NCBI GenBank assembly: GCA_041601945.1
Contig: JBFIHG010000064.1
Coordinates: 1 to 8,500 of the forward strand
Direction of reading: 5' to 3'
DNA: 8,500 nt
DNA from: JBFJKD01 sp041601945
GTDB lineage: Bacteria; Pseudomonadota; Gammaproteobacteria; Pseudomonadales; Porticoccaceae
The notes under the pieces were generated by a model. That model had not been told where the DNA came from and ran no database searches. It saw nothing but the letters and a program-made list of their open reading frames with translations. Of this stretch, positions 1 to 6,168 are shown in pieces. Made by a program: the position numbers and the translations under genes. How positions within the stretch are numbered: position 1 is the first letter of the stretch; each line of letters opens with the position of its first letter.

Positions 1-2
1 AC

Positions 3-647
3 AAAGCCCATCCGGGTTGCGCCATTGCAGTACATCTGGATGTCACCGACTCCGACAGCACTCAGGCCATGGCGAAGCAGACCGTGGACAAGTTCGGCAA
101 ACTGGACATTCTGATCAACAACGCTGCCATGTTCGGCAAAAGCGCGGTTAGCAAAGGCGCTACCATGAAGCCCTTCTCGGAAATCGATGAGAAGGACTGG
201 GACCAGATGATGGGTATCAACGTCAAAGGCGTATGGAACTGCATCAAAGCAGCCTATCCCTATATGAAAAAACAGGGTTACGGAAAAATTATCAACATCG
301 CCTCCACCAGCGTTTCCATGGGCGCGCCTTACCTGCTCGATTACGTCGCATCCAAGGGCGCGGTCGCCGCCATGACTCGCGCGCTGGCGCGGGAGCTGGG
401 ACCAGATGGCATCCGCGTAAACAGCCTCGCGCCCGGCTTTACTTTGTCCCAGGCGTCCAAGGATCTGCTCGCAGACAGCGGCAACAACACGCTGGCACCA
501 ACCGTCGTTGCCATGACCTGCCTCGGCGAAGCACAAACACCGCCCACCCTGGTAGGCACCGCCATTTATCTGGCGTCGGAACTGAGCGACTTTGTTACCG
601 GACAAATTCTGAATGTGGATGGCGGGGCGAACTTCACGAGCAATTAA
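3..647 (+). CDS. Short-chain dehydrogenase/reductase (SDR), 5'-truncated by the window edge
   Basis: This is an NAD(P)-dependent oxidoreductase of the classical SDR family, probably cytoplasmic. The frame is open from base 3 and an internal ATG at 69 is not the true start, because family sequence (an HLDVTD strand that helps bind the adenine) lies upstream of it. Of the 214 visible residues, NNAA (39-42) is the NNAG-type motif, N73, S101, Y114 and K118 (YVASK) form the catalytic tetrad, and the C-terminal VTGQILNVDGG is typical of the family. About 45-50 residues, including the TGxxxGxG cofactor loop, are missing beyond the window edge. The membrane hydroxylase follows 79 bases downstream on the same strand, so oxidation of the alcohol it makes is a sensible inferred role. 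SDR specificity cannot be read from sequence, and an acyl or ketone reductase is equally possible. A weak 5-bp hairpin (653-666) just after the stop has no T-run and is not called a terminator. Confidence 0.93.
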   Translation, partial: KAHPGCAIAVHLDVTDSDSTQAMAKQTVDKFGKLDILINNAAMFGKSAVSKGATMKPFSEIDEKDWDQMMGINVKGVWNCIKAAYPYMKKQGYGKIINIASTSVSMGAPYLLDYVASKGAVAAMTRALARELGPDGIRVNSLAPGFTLSQASKDLLADSGNNTLAPTVVAMTCLGEAQTPPTLVGTAIYLASELSDFVTGQILNVDGGANFTSN

Positions 648-726
648 CGACCGGTGAACCGTCACCAGATAAACGAAACGTGAGTTTGATCGAATGGGCC
701 ATTAACCGAAAATAGGGTAACCCCAA

Positions 727-1785
727 ATGGACGCGCTACGTTACTTTCTGCCCGCCAGCTTTATGGTGGTCACCGGCCTGGGTGTGATGAGTGGCGGCAT
801 CGCCACCTGGTCGGGGCTGGCGCTATTTCCGCTGGTCGCTATCGCTGAATACTTTATGCAGGACGATCTGCGCGTGCGCCACATGGGCACGTTTTCCGGC
901 CTGTTTATGCTCTACTTTCAGCTTATACCCTGGATATTTATGTGGTACGCCCTCTGGTATTTCCTGACTACAGACTACACCTGGTGGCAGTGGTTGGGCA
1001 CGTTTTTATCAGTCAGCACCATCACCGCAGCGATTGGTCTGCCGGTTGCCCACGAGCTGTTTCATCGCCACGACAGGGTATCGCGCTTTGTGGGCAATCT
1101 GTTCGCGGTAACACTCATGGCGGGGGACGTGGACAAGGAACACCGCATTGGCCACCATATCGAAACCTCCAGCGTGAACGATGTGGACACCCCTTTTCGC
1201 GGCGAATCCGTGTATGCGTTTATTCCAAAACTGCTGATTTTCTTTCACACCGCGCCCTGGGAACTGGAAAAAAAGCGCTACGCCAACAAACGCAAAAGCC
1301 ACTGGAGTATCTCGAACCCCCTGCTGTGGGCGTGGCTGGGTTTTGTCGCACTGGTTGCGGTATTTGTGATCACCGCCGGCTGGAAGGCCGGTCTCACCGT
1401 GGTGGCCATCTCCAGTTTGGGGCAGGCCATTGTCTGTATGTTCAGTTACGTCCAGCACTACGGCCTGATTCGCGTGCCCGGCACGCCCATCGAAAACCGC
1501 CACGCCCTCAATCACATTCGCCCGCTGTCGCGCATACTGACCTTTGAAATCGTCACCCATTCGCAACACCATACCGATCCGACCACACCCTACTGGCAGC
1601 TGACCCCCTACGAAAACGTAACCAGACCAGGCAGCGCATTCGGCTATTTCCTGCTGAGCTTCCTGCCACCGCTGTGGCATAAAGTGATGAGAAAACACCT
1701 CGCCGAGTGGGATGAAAAATACGCCGACCCCGCCGAATTAAGACTCGCCGAACAGGCCAACCGCCGGGCGGGCTGGTCGAGCTGA
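727..1785 (+). CDS. AlkB/XylM-like membrane non-haem diiron monooxygenase
   Basis: This integral inner-membrane hydroxylase of the fatty acid desaturase/alkane hydroxylase superfamily uses O2 and electrons from a rubredoxin- or ferredoxin-type donor to hydroxylate a C-H bond, often a terminal methyl. The 352 residues show the histidine clusters expected to bind the diiron centre: HELFH (109-113), EHRIGHH (138-144) and HSQHH (278-282). The QHYGLIR stretch (243-249) matches the HYG signature of alkane and xylene-type hydroxylases. Hydrophobic segments lie near 8-42, 55-80, 88-108, 198-218 and 222-242. The length is close to XylM-type enzymes and shorter than AlkB, and there is no fused rubredoxin. 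The start at 727 follows a weak ribosome site (AGGG at 714-717). The gene follows the SDR, so a hydroxylase-dehydrogenase pair is likely. The substrate (alkane, alkyl-aromatic or terpenoid) is unknown, and no electron-transfer gene is present in the window. Confidence 0.93.
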   Translation: MDALRYFLPASFMVVTGLGVMSGGIATWSGLALFPLVAIAEYFMQDDLRVRHMGTFSGLFMLYFQLIPWIFMWYALWYFLTTDYTWWQWLGTFLSVSTITAAIGLPVAHELFHRHDRVSRFVGNLFAVTLMAGDVDKEHRIGHHIETSSVNDVDTPFRGESVYAFIPKLLIFFHTAPWELEKKRYANKRKSHWSISNPLLWAWLGFVALVAVFVITAGWKAGLTVVAISSLGQAIVCMFSYVQHYGLIRVPGTPIENRHALNHIRPLSRILTFEIVTHSQHHTDPTTPYWQLTPYENVTRPGSAFGYFLLSFLPPLWHKVMRKHLAEWDEKYADPAELRLAEQANRRAGWSS

Positions 1786-1836
1786 GGGATTAACACCATC
1801 AAATCACCCCGTTTTTTAATTCAATAAATCATTAAT

Positions 1837-1840
1837 GGAG
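1837..1840 (+). promoter_or_regulatory. Ribosome binding site of the DUF1993 gene
   Basis: GGAG lies seven bases before the ATG at 1848, in an otherwise AT-rich leader (1810-1847). It fixes the start of the gene. The leader is AT-rich enough to hold a promoter, but no convincing -35/-10 pair was found. Confidence 0.7.
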
Positions 1841-1847
1841 AAAAACA

Positions 1848-2375
1848 ATGACAACGTTATATGACCTGAGCATAGGTACCTACCAGCGCGTGCTCGAAGC
1901 AACACTCGCCGTAATGGAAAAAGGCGCCATTTATTTTGGTGAACAGGGACTCGATTTGAACGACGTAGTCGAGATGCGCCTGGCCCCCGATATGGCGGCG
2001 TTCCCATTCCAGGTCAACTCGGTTCGACACCATTCACTCGGTGCCATCAAAGGCGCCATGTCTGGCGAGTTTGGGCCACCCCCGGAAATTCCGGAGCTGG
2101 ATTATCGTGGGCTTATGGGCCTGTTAACCGAAGCTTTAGCTGAACTTGCCACTATCAAAGCGGACGACGTAGCAGCCACAAAAGGGAAAGGCATGCATTT
2201 TCGAGCAGGTAGTTTCGAAATTCCCTTCACCACCGAAAATTTTATTCTGTCCTTTTCCCTGCCCAACCTCTATTTTCACGCCACCACCATTTACGATATG
2301 TTGCGTATCAAAGGTGTGCCGCTGGGTAAGCTGGATTTTCTGGGCAACATGTTGGTGGGATTGCCGAAAGCCTAG
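1848..2375 (+). CDS. DUF1993 family protein
   Basis: This 175-residue soluble protein matches what is known of the DUF1993 family, a predicted DinB-like four-helix bundle with no established reaction. Recognisable family features are HHSLGAIKG (61-69), the FTTENF stretch (127-132) and a conserved C-terminal block at 138-166 (LPNLYFHATT..YD..R..GVPLGKLDFLG). The histidines at 61, 62 and 144 could form a metal site, as in DinB-like folds; this is inference. There is no signal peptide or membrane segment. The gene lies 62 bases after the hydroxylase and before a hairpin-bearing gap, so it may be the last gene of the first transcript. Its place between two monooxygenase genes suggests a role linked to the same metabolism, but DUF1993 genes are also widespread as stand-alone genes, so no function is assigned. 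Confidence 0.9.
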   Translation: MTTLYDLSIGTYQRVLEATLAVMEKGAIYFGEQGLDLNDVVEMRLAPDMAAFPFQVNSVRHHSLGAIKGAMSGEFGPPPEIPELDYRGLMGLLTEALAELATIKADDVAATKGKGMHFRAGSFEIPFTTENFILSFSLPNLYFHATTIYDMLRIKGVPLGKLDFLGNMLVGLPKA

Positions 2376-2397
2376 TAGTTGCGGGTCATCAAGGCGC

Positions 2398-2446
2398 GAG
2401 TAAAAGGCTAACTGAAAACGGTAGCATTTTTCGTTAGCTTTTACTC
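2398..2446 (+). repeat. Long imperfect hairpin after the DUF1993 gene, possible transcript end
   Basis: The arms 2398-2412 and 2433-2446 are reverse complements over 14 pairs with one bulged G. Inside them GAAAA (2414-2418) pairs with TTTTC (2428-2432), leaving a 9-base loop. The structure starts 23 bases after the DUF1993 stop. It could act as a terminator or as an RNA-stabilising 3' hairpin. No clear T-tract follows the outer stem, so a classical intrinsic terminator is not certain. The core reads GGCTAAC...GTTAGCT. Confidence 0.55.
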
Positions 2447-2622
2447 CGGCCGCAAATATGAAGTGATGCCCTGAGATCACCACAGTAGATGACGCCCCTA
2501 TATATCCTCCTGAACCAACTTTGAAGATGATATGTTCCCGAGAGTACACGCACGCTGCCAGACAAAAGTTAGCTGGTAACTAAATTCGGGGAAGAATTAA
2601 AAGTCACCGCCAGAGACCTGCC
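2447..2622. other. Non-coding leader upstream of the flavin monooxygenase gene
   Basis: This is the rest of the largest gap in the + strand cluster (2376-2622). No convincing small gene was seen. It contains a short perfect hairpin, AGTTA-GCTGG-TAACT (2567-2581), whose GTTAGCT also occurs in the right arm of the upstream hairpin (2433-2439). This stretch probably holds the promoter of the next transcript, but no good -35/-10 pair could be named. Confidence 0.4.
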
Positions 2623-3960
2623 ATGCCAGAAGATAGAAAATTACACTTTGGCGCCTTTATGCGCCCCGCCAGCATTCACACCGCGAGCTGGCAGTATCCG
2701 GGTCAGTTCGCGGATGCCAATTTTAATTTTGCCCATCAGGTGCGTTTTGCGCAGACCCTGGAGCGCGGGCTGTTTGACGCCATGTTTATGGCGGATCATC
2801 TGGCGTTGCTAAATATACCCATGGCAGCGCTGCAACGCAGCGCGACGGTGACATCGTTTGACCCGATGACCCTGTTACCTGCCCTGGCGGTGGTAACCAA
2901 ACATCTCGGTTTAATTGCGACAGCGTCCACCACCTATAATGAGCCCTATCACGTGGCCCGCAAGTTTTCGTCCCTGGACCATATCAGCAACGGCCGCGCC
3001 GGATGGAACCTGGTGACCTCGGCCAACCCGTCCGAAGCGCCCAACTTCAATGTTGAAGCCCATATGGAACACGACACCCGCTATCGCCGGGGGCGGGAAT
3101 TCTACGACGTAGTGACAGGCCTGTGGGACAGCTGGGCGGACGATGCCTTTATTCGCGATCAGGAACGCGGCATTTATTTTGATCCGCAAAAATTGCACAC
3201 CCTCAACCACAAGGGCGAGTTTTTCTCGGTAAAGGGCCCCCTCAATGTGGCCAGACCGGTACAGGGCTGGCCGGTGATCGTGCAGGCCGGCGCGTCCGAA
3301 GCGGGCCGTCAACTGGCGGCGGAAACCGCGGAGATGGTGTTCGGCTCTATGAGCCAGCTACCCGCAGCGCAACAATATTACGCCGACGTAAAAAAGCGCA
3401 TGAGCGCAGTGGGTCGCACGCCAGAACATATGAAAATATTACCCGGCTGCTTTGTGATTATCGGCGACACGGTGGCCGAGGCGCGTGCCAAAAAAGCCAA
3501 ACTCGATAGCCTGGTGGATCCCGTCAGCGGCATGGCATCCCTGTCCGTGCAACTGGGCTGCGATGCATCGCAATTCGATCTGGACAAGGTCCTGCCGGAC
3601 ATTCCCGAAACCAACGCCAGCAAATCGGCGCGCCAAAAATTGCTCGATCTCTCCCGAAACGAAGGCATGACCGTACGCCAACTGGCACAGATGATCGGCG
3701 GCAGTTTTGGCGTACTGGAAATGCTTGGCACCCCGGCCACCATCGCCGACCAGATGGAAGAGTGGCTGATGAGCGGTGCCTGCGACGGCTTTAACATTAT
3801 GTTCCCGTTCCTGCCCGCGGGCATGGATGACTTTGTGGACAAGGTGGTGCCCGAATTACAACGGCGGGGCCTGTATCGCACCGCCTACGCAGGTACAACC
3901 CTGCGGGAGAACCTGGGCATCCCGCGTCCCGAAAACCGTTTTTTTAAAACCACGCAATAA
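2623..3960 (+). CDS. LLM-class flavin-dependent monooxygenase, NtaA/SnaA/DszA type
   Basis: This 445-residue protein belongs to the bacterial luciferase-like superfamily, in the branch of FMNH2-dependent two-component monooxygenases such as nitrilotriacetate monooxygenase NtaA and dibenzothiophene-sulfone monooxygenase DszA. These enzymes take reduced FMN from a separate flavin reductase and insert one oxygen atom into the substrate. Family marks include the N-terminal FGAFMRP strand (9-15), SLDHISNGRAGWNLVTS (117-133), the RY.RG.EFYDVV helix (154-164) and KGPLNVARP..GWPVIVQAGAS (204-225), which lies in the flavin-phosphate region. The length is typical, so the gene looks intact. The start at 2623 has only a weak purine-rich site before it (AGAGA, 2611-2615). 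No flavin reductase lies in the window. It is followed after 37 bases by the DUF1330 gene, with which it is probably cotranscribed. The substrate is unknown: Baeyer-Villiger, desulfurising or amine-oxidising roles all occur in the family. Confidence 0.93.
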   Translation: MPEDRKLHFGAFMRPASIHTASWQYPGQFADANFNFAHQVRFAQTLERGLFDAMFMADHLALLNIPMAALQRSATVTSFDPMTLLPALAVVTKHLGLIATASTTYNEPYHVARKFSSLDHISNGRAGWNLVTSANPSEAPNFNVEAHMEHDTRYRRGREFYDVVTGLWDSWADDAFIRDQERGIYFDPQKLHTLNHKGEFFSVKGPLNVARPVQGWPVIVQAGASEAGRQLAAETAEMVFGSMSQLPAAQQYYADVKKRMSAVGRTPEHMKILPGCFVIIGDTVAEARAKKAKLDSLVDPVSGMASLSVQLGCDASQFDLDKVLPDIPETNASKSARQKLLDLSRNEGMTVRQLAQMIGGSFGVLEMLGTPATIADQMEEWLMSGACDGFNIMFPFLPAGMDDFVDKVVPELQRRGLYRTAYAGTTLRENLGIPRPENRFFKTTQ

Positions 3961-3997
3961 ACCACACTTTTTATTACCACTATTCAGGAATCCGAAT

Positions 3998-4288
3998 ATG
4001 ACAACTTATGTGATTGCTCAGGCCACCACCAAAAATGCGGACAAACTTGCGGCCTACGGGCAAGCTGCGGGCGCAACCATCGCCGAATACGGCGGGGAGT
4101 ACGTGATGCGCGCACCGGTTCTGGAAGTGCTGTGTGGCGACGCCAGTTTTGAACGTTTTCTGCTGATCAAATTCCGCGACGCCGACACCGCCCGCGCCTG
4201 GTATAACAGCGCGGCTTATCAGGCACTGGTTCCGGTGCGGGACGAAGGCGCAGACGTGACATTGATACTGGTGGAAACGGCAGAGTAA
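3998..4288 (+). CDS. DUF1330 family small protein
   Basis: This 96-residue protein resembles the DUF1330 family, which adopts a dimeric alpha/beta ferredoxin-like fold related to ABM-type monooxygenases; family reactions are largely undefined. Visible family features are the opening TYVIAQATTKNADKLAAY, the GGEYVMRAP strand at about 32-40, and the block FERFLLIKFRDADTARAWYNS, followed by AAYQALVPVR and a hydrophobic last strand. The frame is open further upstream, but the ATG at 3998 is chosen because AGGAA (3986-3990) sits at a good distance and the upstream part overlaps the monooxygenase gene in another frame. There is no signal peptide. Its tight position behind the flavin monooxygenase suggests an accessory or product-processing role in the same pathway, which is inference only. 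Confidence 0.88.
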   Translation: MTTYVIAQATTKNADKLAAYGQAAGATIAEYGGEYVMRAPVLEVLCGDASFERFLLIKFRDADTARAWYNSAAYQALVPVRDEGADVTLILVETAE

Positions 4289-4322
4289 CGCCCGACCGAA
4301 AACGCGTCTGGTTGGACTATTG

Positions 4323-4352
4323 TTGTCATTGCAACTAGAGTTGGGGTGTAAC
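4323..4352 (+). promoter_or_regulatory. Weak sigma70-like promoter candidate before the AhpD-like gene
   Basis: TTGTCA (4323-4328) and TGTAAC (4347-4352) are separated by 18 bases in the 149-base gap 4289-4437. The heptamer TGTAACC recurs at 4362-4368, and a short hairpin with a bulge (4387-4404, AGGGCTA/TAGCCT) follows. Matches are partial (5/6 and 4/6), so this is a candidate only. Confidence 0.25.
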
Positions 4353-4437
4353 CGTCCGACATGTAACCACCAGCGACTTGATTGTCAGGGCTAGCTTGTA
4401 GCCTGCGGTCGCCACCATCACAGAAAAGGTACCGATT

Positions 4438-5013
4438 ATGGCCCACCTTAATTCACTCCCCGACGACGCCACCTTGCTCGATGTCTTTGCTGTCTATCCC
4501 AAGCTGGCCAAAACCACCCTGGCGCTGTGCCAACAAATACTGCGGGGGCCTTCGGAACTAAGCGTTCAACAGCGCGAATTTTTGTTTGCATTCGGTTCGG
4601 GCATTAATGCCTGCCACTTCTGTTACGGCTCACACATTGCCGCTGCAACAGCGCTCGGTGCCAATGCCAATGTTATTCGCGCGGCAGTAGAAAATATTGA
4701 TGATGCGGCAGCGGAAGAAAATTTTAAACCGTTGCTACGCTACGTCAAAAAACTTACACAAACACCGAGCCAGATGACACGCGCCGATGCCGACGCCGTG
4801 CGCGCGGCCGGCTGGAGTGACGATGCACTCCACGATGCCATTGCGGTGTGCTCGCTCAACAATTTTTTTAATCGTTGGGTAGATGGCTGCGGCGCCGACG
4901 CCAACGAAGACTTTCTGTCGAAGTCTGGAAAAATGTTGGCCGACAATGGCTACAATATTCCCGTCGAACCCAGGACAAACGAAGCCCCCAGAGCGGTCGG
5001 CAACAAGGGTTAA
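4438..5013 (+). CDS. AhpD-like / carboxymuconolactone decarboxylase family protein
   Basis: This 191-residue all-helical protein has the redox CxxC of the AhpD-like superfamily. C59-H-F-C62 with H66 lies in INACHFCYGSH, and E47 sits 12 residues before the first cysteine, the spacing of the AhpD proton-relay glutamate. Known members are peroxidase partners that reduce alkylhydroperoxides or carry thiol-disulfide exchange, whereas true carboxymuconolactone decarboxylases lack the CxxC. A peroxidase-related role is therefore favoured, perhaps disposing of peroxides leaked by the neighbouring oxygenases; that link is inference. The C-terminal part carries the NNFFNRWVDG stretch (141-150) seen in uncharacterised peroxidase-related members. 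No signal peptide is present. The start at 4438 follows AAAAGG (4424-4429). It lies 149 bases after the DUF1330 gene and 89 before the exported DUF336 protein. Confidence 0.9.
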   Translation: MAHLNSLPDDATLLDVFAVYPKLAKTTLALCQQILRGPSELSVQQREFLFAFGSGINACHFCYGSHIAAATALGANANVIRAAVENIDDAAAEENFKPLLRYVKKLTQTPSQMTRADADAVRAAGWSDDALHDAIAVCSLNNFFNRWVDGCGADANEDFLSKSGKMLADNGYNIPVEPRTNEAPRAVGNKG

Positions 5014-5042
5014 CTGAGGCAATAACCGTGCGCAACTATTTA

Positions 5043-5054
5043 CAGATTTATCTG
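5043..5054. promoter_or_regulatory. Palindrome CAGAT-TT-ATCTG upstream of the HbpS-like gene
   Basis: A perfect 5-bp inverted repeat with a 2-base centre lies in the 89-base gap, 48 bases before the ATG at 5103. Its left arm overlaps a TTTACA (5039-5044) that resembles a -35 box, but no good -10 stands at the right distance. It could be an operator; the evidence is symmetry and position only. Confidence 0.25.
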
Positions 5055-5102
5055 CACATAACAAATTTACCAAAACTGTGCCCCAACACTTAGGAGAAAA
5101 TT

Positions 5103-5591
5103 ATGTTTACCACAAATAAATTCTCGTTCCTGCCCATGTTTATGGTTTTAAGTCTCTTCACACTACCCGCTGCGGCACAACTGGCGGATAAAAAAGTTGT
5201 CGCCCTGGGCGGTGCGAAAGCTATCGCCGCCGCCGGTGAGGTCGAAGCAAACAAACTCAAATTGAATGTAGTAATCGCAGTGGTGGACGATGGTGGACAT
5301 CTGATTTACCTGCAACGTGCTGACGGTGCGCCCACCGGTAGCGTCGACGTAGCCATCGGCAAGGCACGCACCGCAGCGGCATTCAAACGGCCGACCAAAG
5401 TGCTCGACGATATGACCACTACGCGGCCAGCAATCGCCACCCTGCCCAACACTGTGCTGCTGGAAGGCGGCGTGCCAATTATGGTCGGCGAGCAGGTGGT
5501 CGGTGCCGTTGGGGTGAGTGGCGCTTCCTCGCAACAGGACGCGCAGATTGCCGAAGCGGGCATCGCTGCTTTGGAAACAAAAAACAATTAA
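5103..5591 (+). CDS. Exported GlcG/HbpS family (DUF336) protein
   Basis: This 162-residue protein of the GlcG/HbpS (DUF336) family carries an N-terminal signal peptide (residues 1-25, hydrophobic core FLPMFMVLSLF, likely cleavage after ALPAAA-type residues just before Q26), so it is expected in the periplasm. Family members are small alpha/beta proteins that form oligomers; HbpS of Streptomyces binds haem and acts in redox sensing, and cytoplasmic relatives sit in many catabolic operons without a defined reaction. Family marks are VVDDGGHLIYLQRADGAP (60-77) and GGVPIMVGEQVVGAVGVSG (122-140), followed by the QDAQIAEAG helix. A strong ribosome site (AGGAG, 5092-5096) fixes the start. It ends the run of + strand catabolic genes. 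Haem or small-molecule binding is possible, but the haem-ligating residues were not verified. Confidence 0.92.
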   Translation: MFTTNKFSFLPMFMVLSLFTLPAAAQLADKKVVALGGAKAIAAAGEVEANKLKLNVVIAVVDDGGHLIYLQRADGAPTGSVDVAIGKARTAAAFKRPTKVLDDMTTTRPAIATLPNTVLLEGGVPIMVGEQVVGAVGVSGASSQQDAQIAEAGIAALETKNN

Positions 5592-5650
5592 TCGAAAGAT
5601 TTTGGCTGTCCGCAGCACCGGCATGGATAGCACTAACATAGCCGACGTCG

Positions 5651-6001
5651 ATGGTGAAACATTTCCCGGAGATTTATAGTTTATTGATTGCTTTAGCCTT
5701 AAATTCCTGCACCTCGAATCACGATTTGCAGAGCGATGACATCAATTATTTTGGTGGCGGAACGGATGTTTTTAAAGTCGGCGAAGGAAAATATAAGATA
5801 ATTTCCAAAACCAATTTATCACCATTCGAAAACTTTCCAACTGCCAGAAAAATGTGGGCTGATGTGGCGCATAAAACCTGTAATAGCTCGAACTACACGA
5901 AAGAACATACCGAAGAATATACACAGACGAATGTCCCCACCCTTTTTTTTAATCTTTACTTAACCAGCATTAAATCAGGATACATAGTGTGCACGGAATA
6001 A
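5651..6001 (+). CDS. Small putative lipoprotein of unknown function
   Basis: The family of this 116-residue product was not recognised. The N-terminus has a basic residue (K3), a short hydrophobic stretch (SLLIALAL) and the lipobox-like LNSC with C20 as the lipidated cysteine, so an outer- or inner-membrane lipoprotein is predicted. The asparagine at -2 is less common in lipoboxes. The mature part contains GEGKYKIIS (about 44-52) followed by a helical-looking region with C75, a pattern seen in several small proteobacterial lipoproteins of unknown role, and ends with a second cysteine pair partner candidate in VCTE. No strong ribosome site precedes the ATG, so the start is less sure. Base use differs from the neighbours: 5761-5820 has 18 G+C in 60, against 39 in 60 at 5461-5520, which suggests separate origin or weak codon selection. 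A probable terminator follows at 6033. Confidence 0.65.
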   Translation: MVKHFPEIYSLLIALALNSCTSNHDLQSDDINYFGGGTDVFKVGEGKYKIISKTNLSPFENFPTARKMWADVAHKTCNSSNYTKEHTEEYTQTNVPTLFFNLYLTSIKSGYIVCTE

Positions 6002-6032
6002 CTGTCTTTCAATGCCGCTAGTGCGCTCGGCG

Positions 6033-6057
6033 CGGCCAGCCAGTGGCCGACTTTTAT
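6033..6057 (+). terminator. Probable intrinsic terminator of the lipoprotein gene
   Basis: CGGCCA (6033-6038) pairs with TGGCCG (6044-6049) around a 5-base loop and is followed by the T-rich ACTTTTATT. It lies 32 bases after the lipoprotein stop. The stem is short but GC-rich, and the T-run is interrupted. Confidence 0.55.
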
Positions 6058-6065
6058 TGCGCCTC

Positions 6066-6101
6066 CGCAACGCTAAATTTTAGTAGCATTATTTCGTTGC
6101 G
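6066..6101. repeat. Inverted repeat upstream of the diguanylate cyclase gene
   Basis: CGCAACG (6066-6072) and CGTTGCG (6095-6101) are exact reverse complements enclosing a 22-base AT-rich centre that itself contains CTAAATTTTAG. It lies 67 bases before the cyclase ATG. It may be a regulator site or a second weak hairpin; the function is unknown. Confidence 0.35.
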
Positions 6102-6168
6102 CATTCAATACTAAGCGCCCGACTACGCCGCCTGAATGACACCTCGGGCGCCAGAGTGAATTTTCCCG

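Noticed and set aside
69..71. ATG at 69 as the start of the SDR gene
   Set aside because: The frame continues upstream with family sequence (HLDVTD), and a start here would remove the cofactor-binding fold.
653..666. Hairpin GGTGA-ACCG-TCACC after the SDR stop as a terminator
   Set aside because: The stem is only five pairs and no T-run follows; the next gene lies close on the same strand, so read-through is more likely.
1009..1698. A 229-codon open frame on the - strand
   Set aside because: It lies wholly inside the membrane hydroxylase gene, whose histidine motifs are intact. Its product has no recognisable family or membrane pattern, so it is a by-product of GC-rich codon use.
2406..2439. 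Integron attC-like site (GGCTAAC ... GTTAGCT)
   Set aside because: The arms do not fit RYYYAAC/GTTRRRY at all positions, the element is shorter than usual attC sites, the stem continues outward as an ordinary hairpin, and no integrase or cassette array is seen.
2136..2549. A 137-codon open frame on the - strand reaching into the gap after the DUF1993 gene
   Set aside because: Most of it is antisense to the DUF1993 gene, it runs through the hairpin, and its product shows no recognisable motif.
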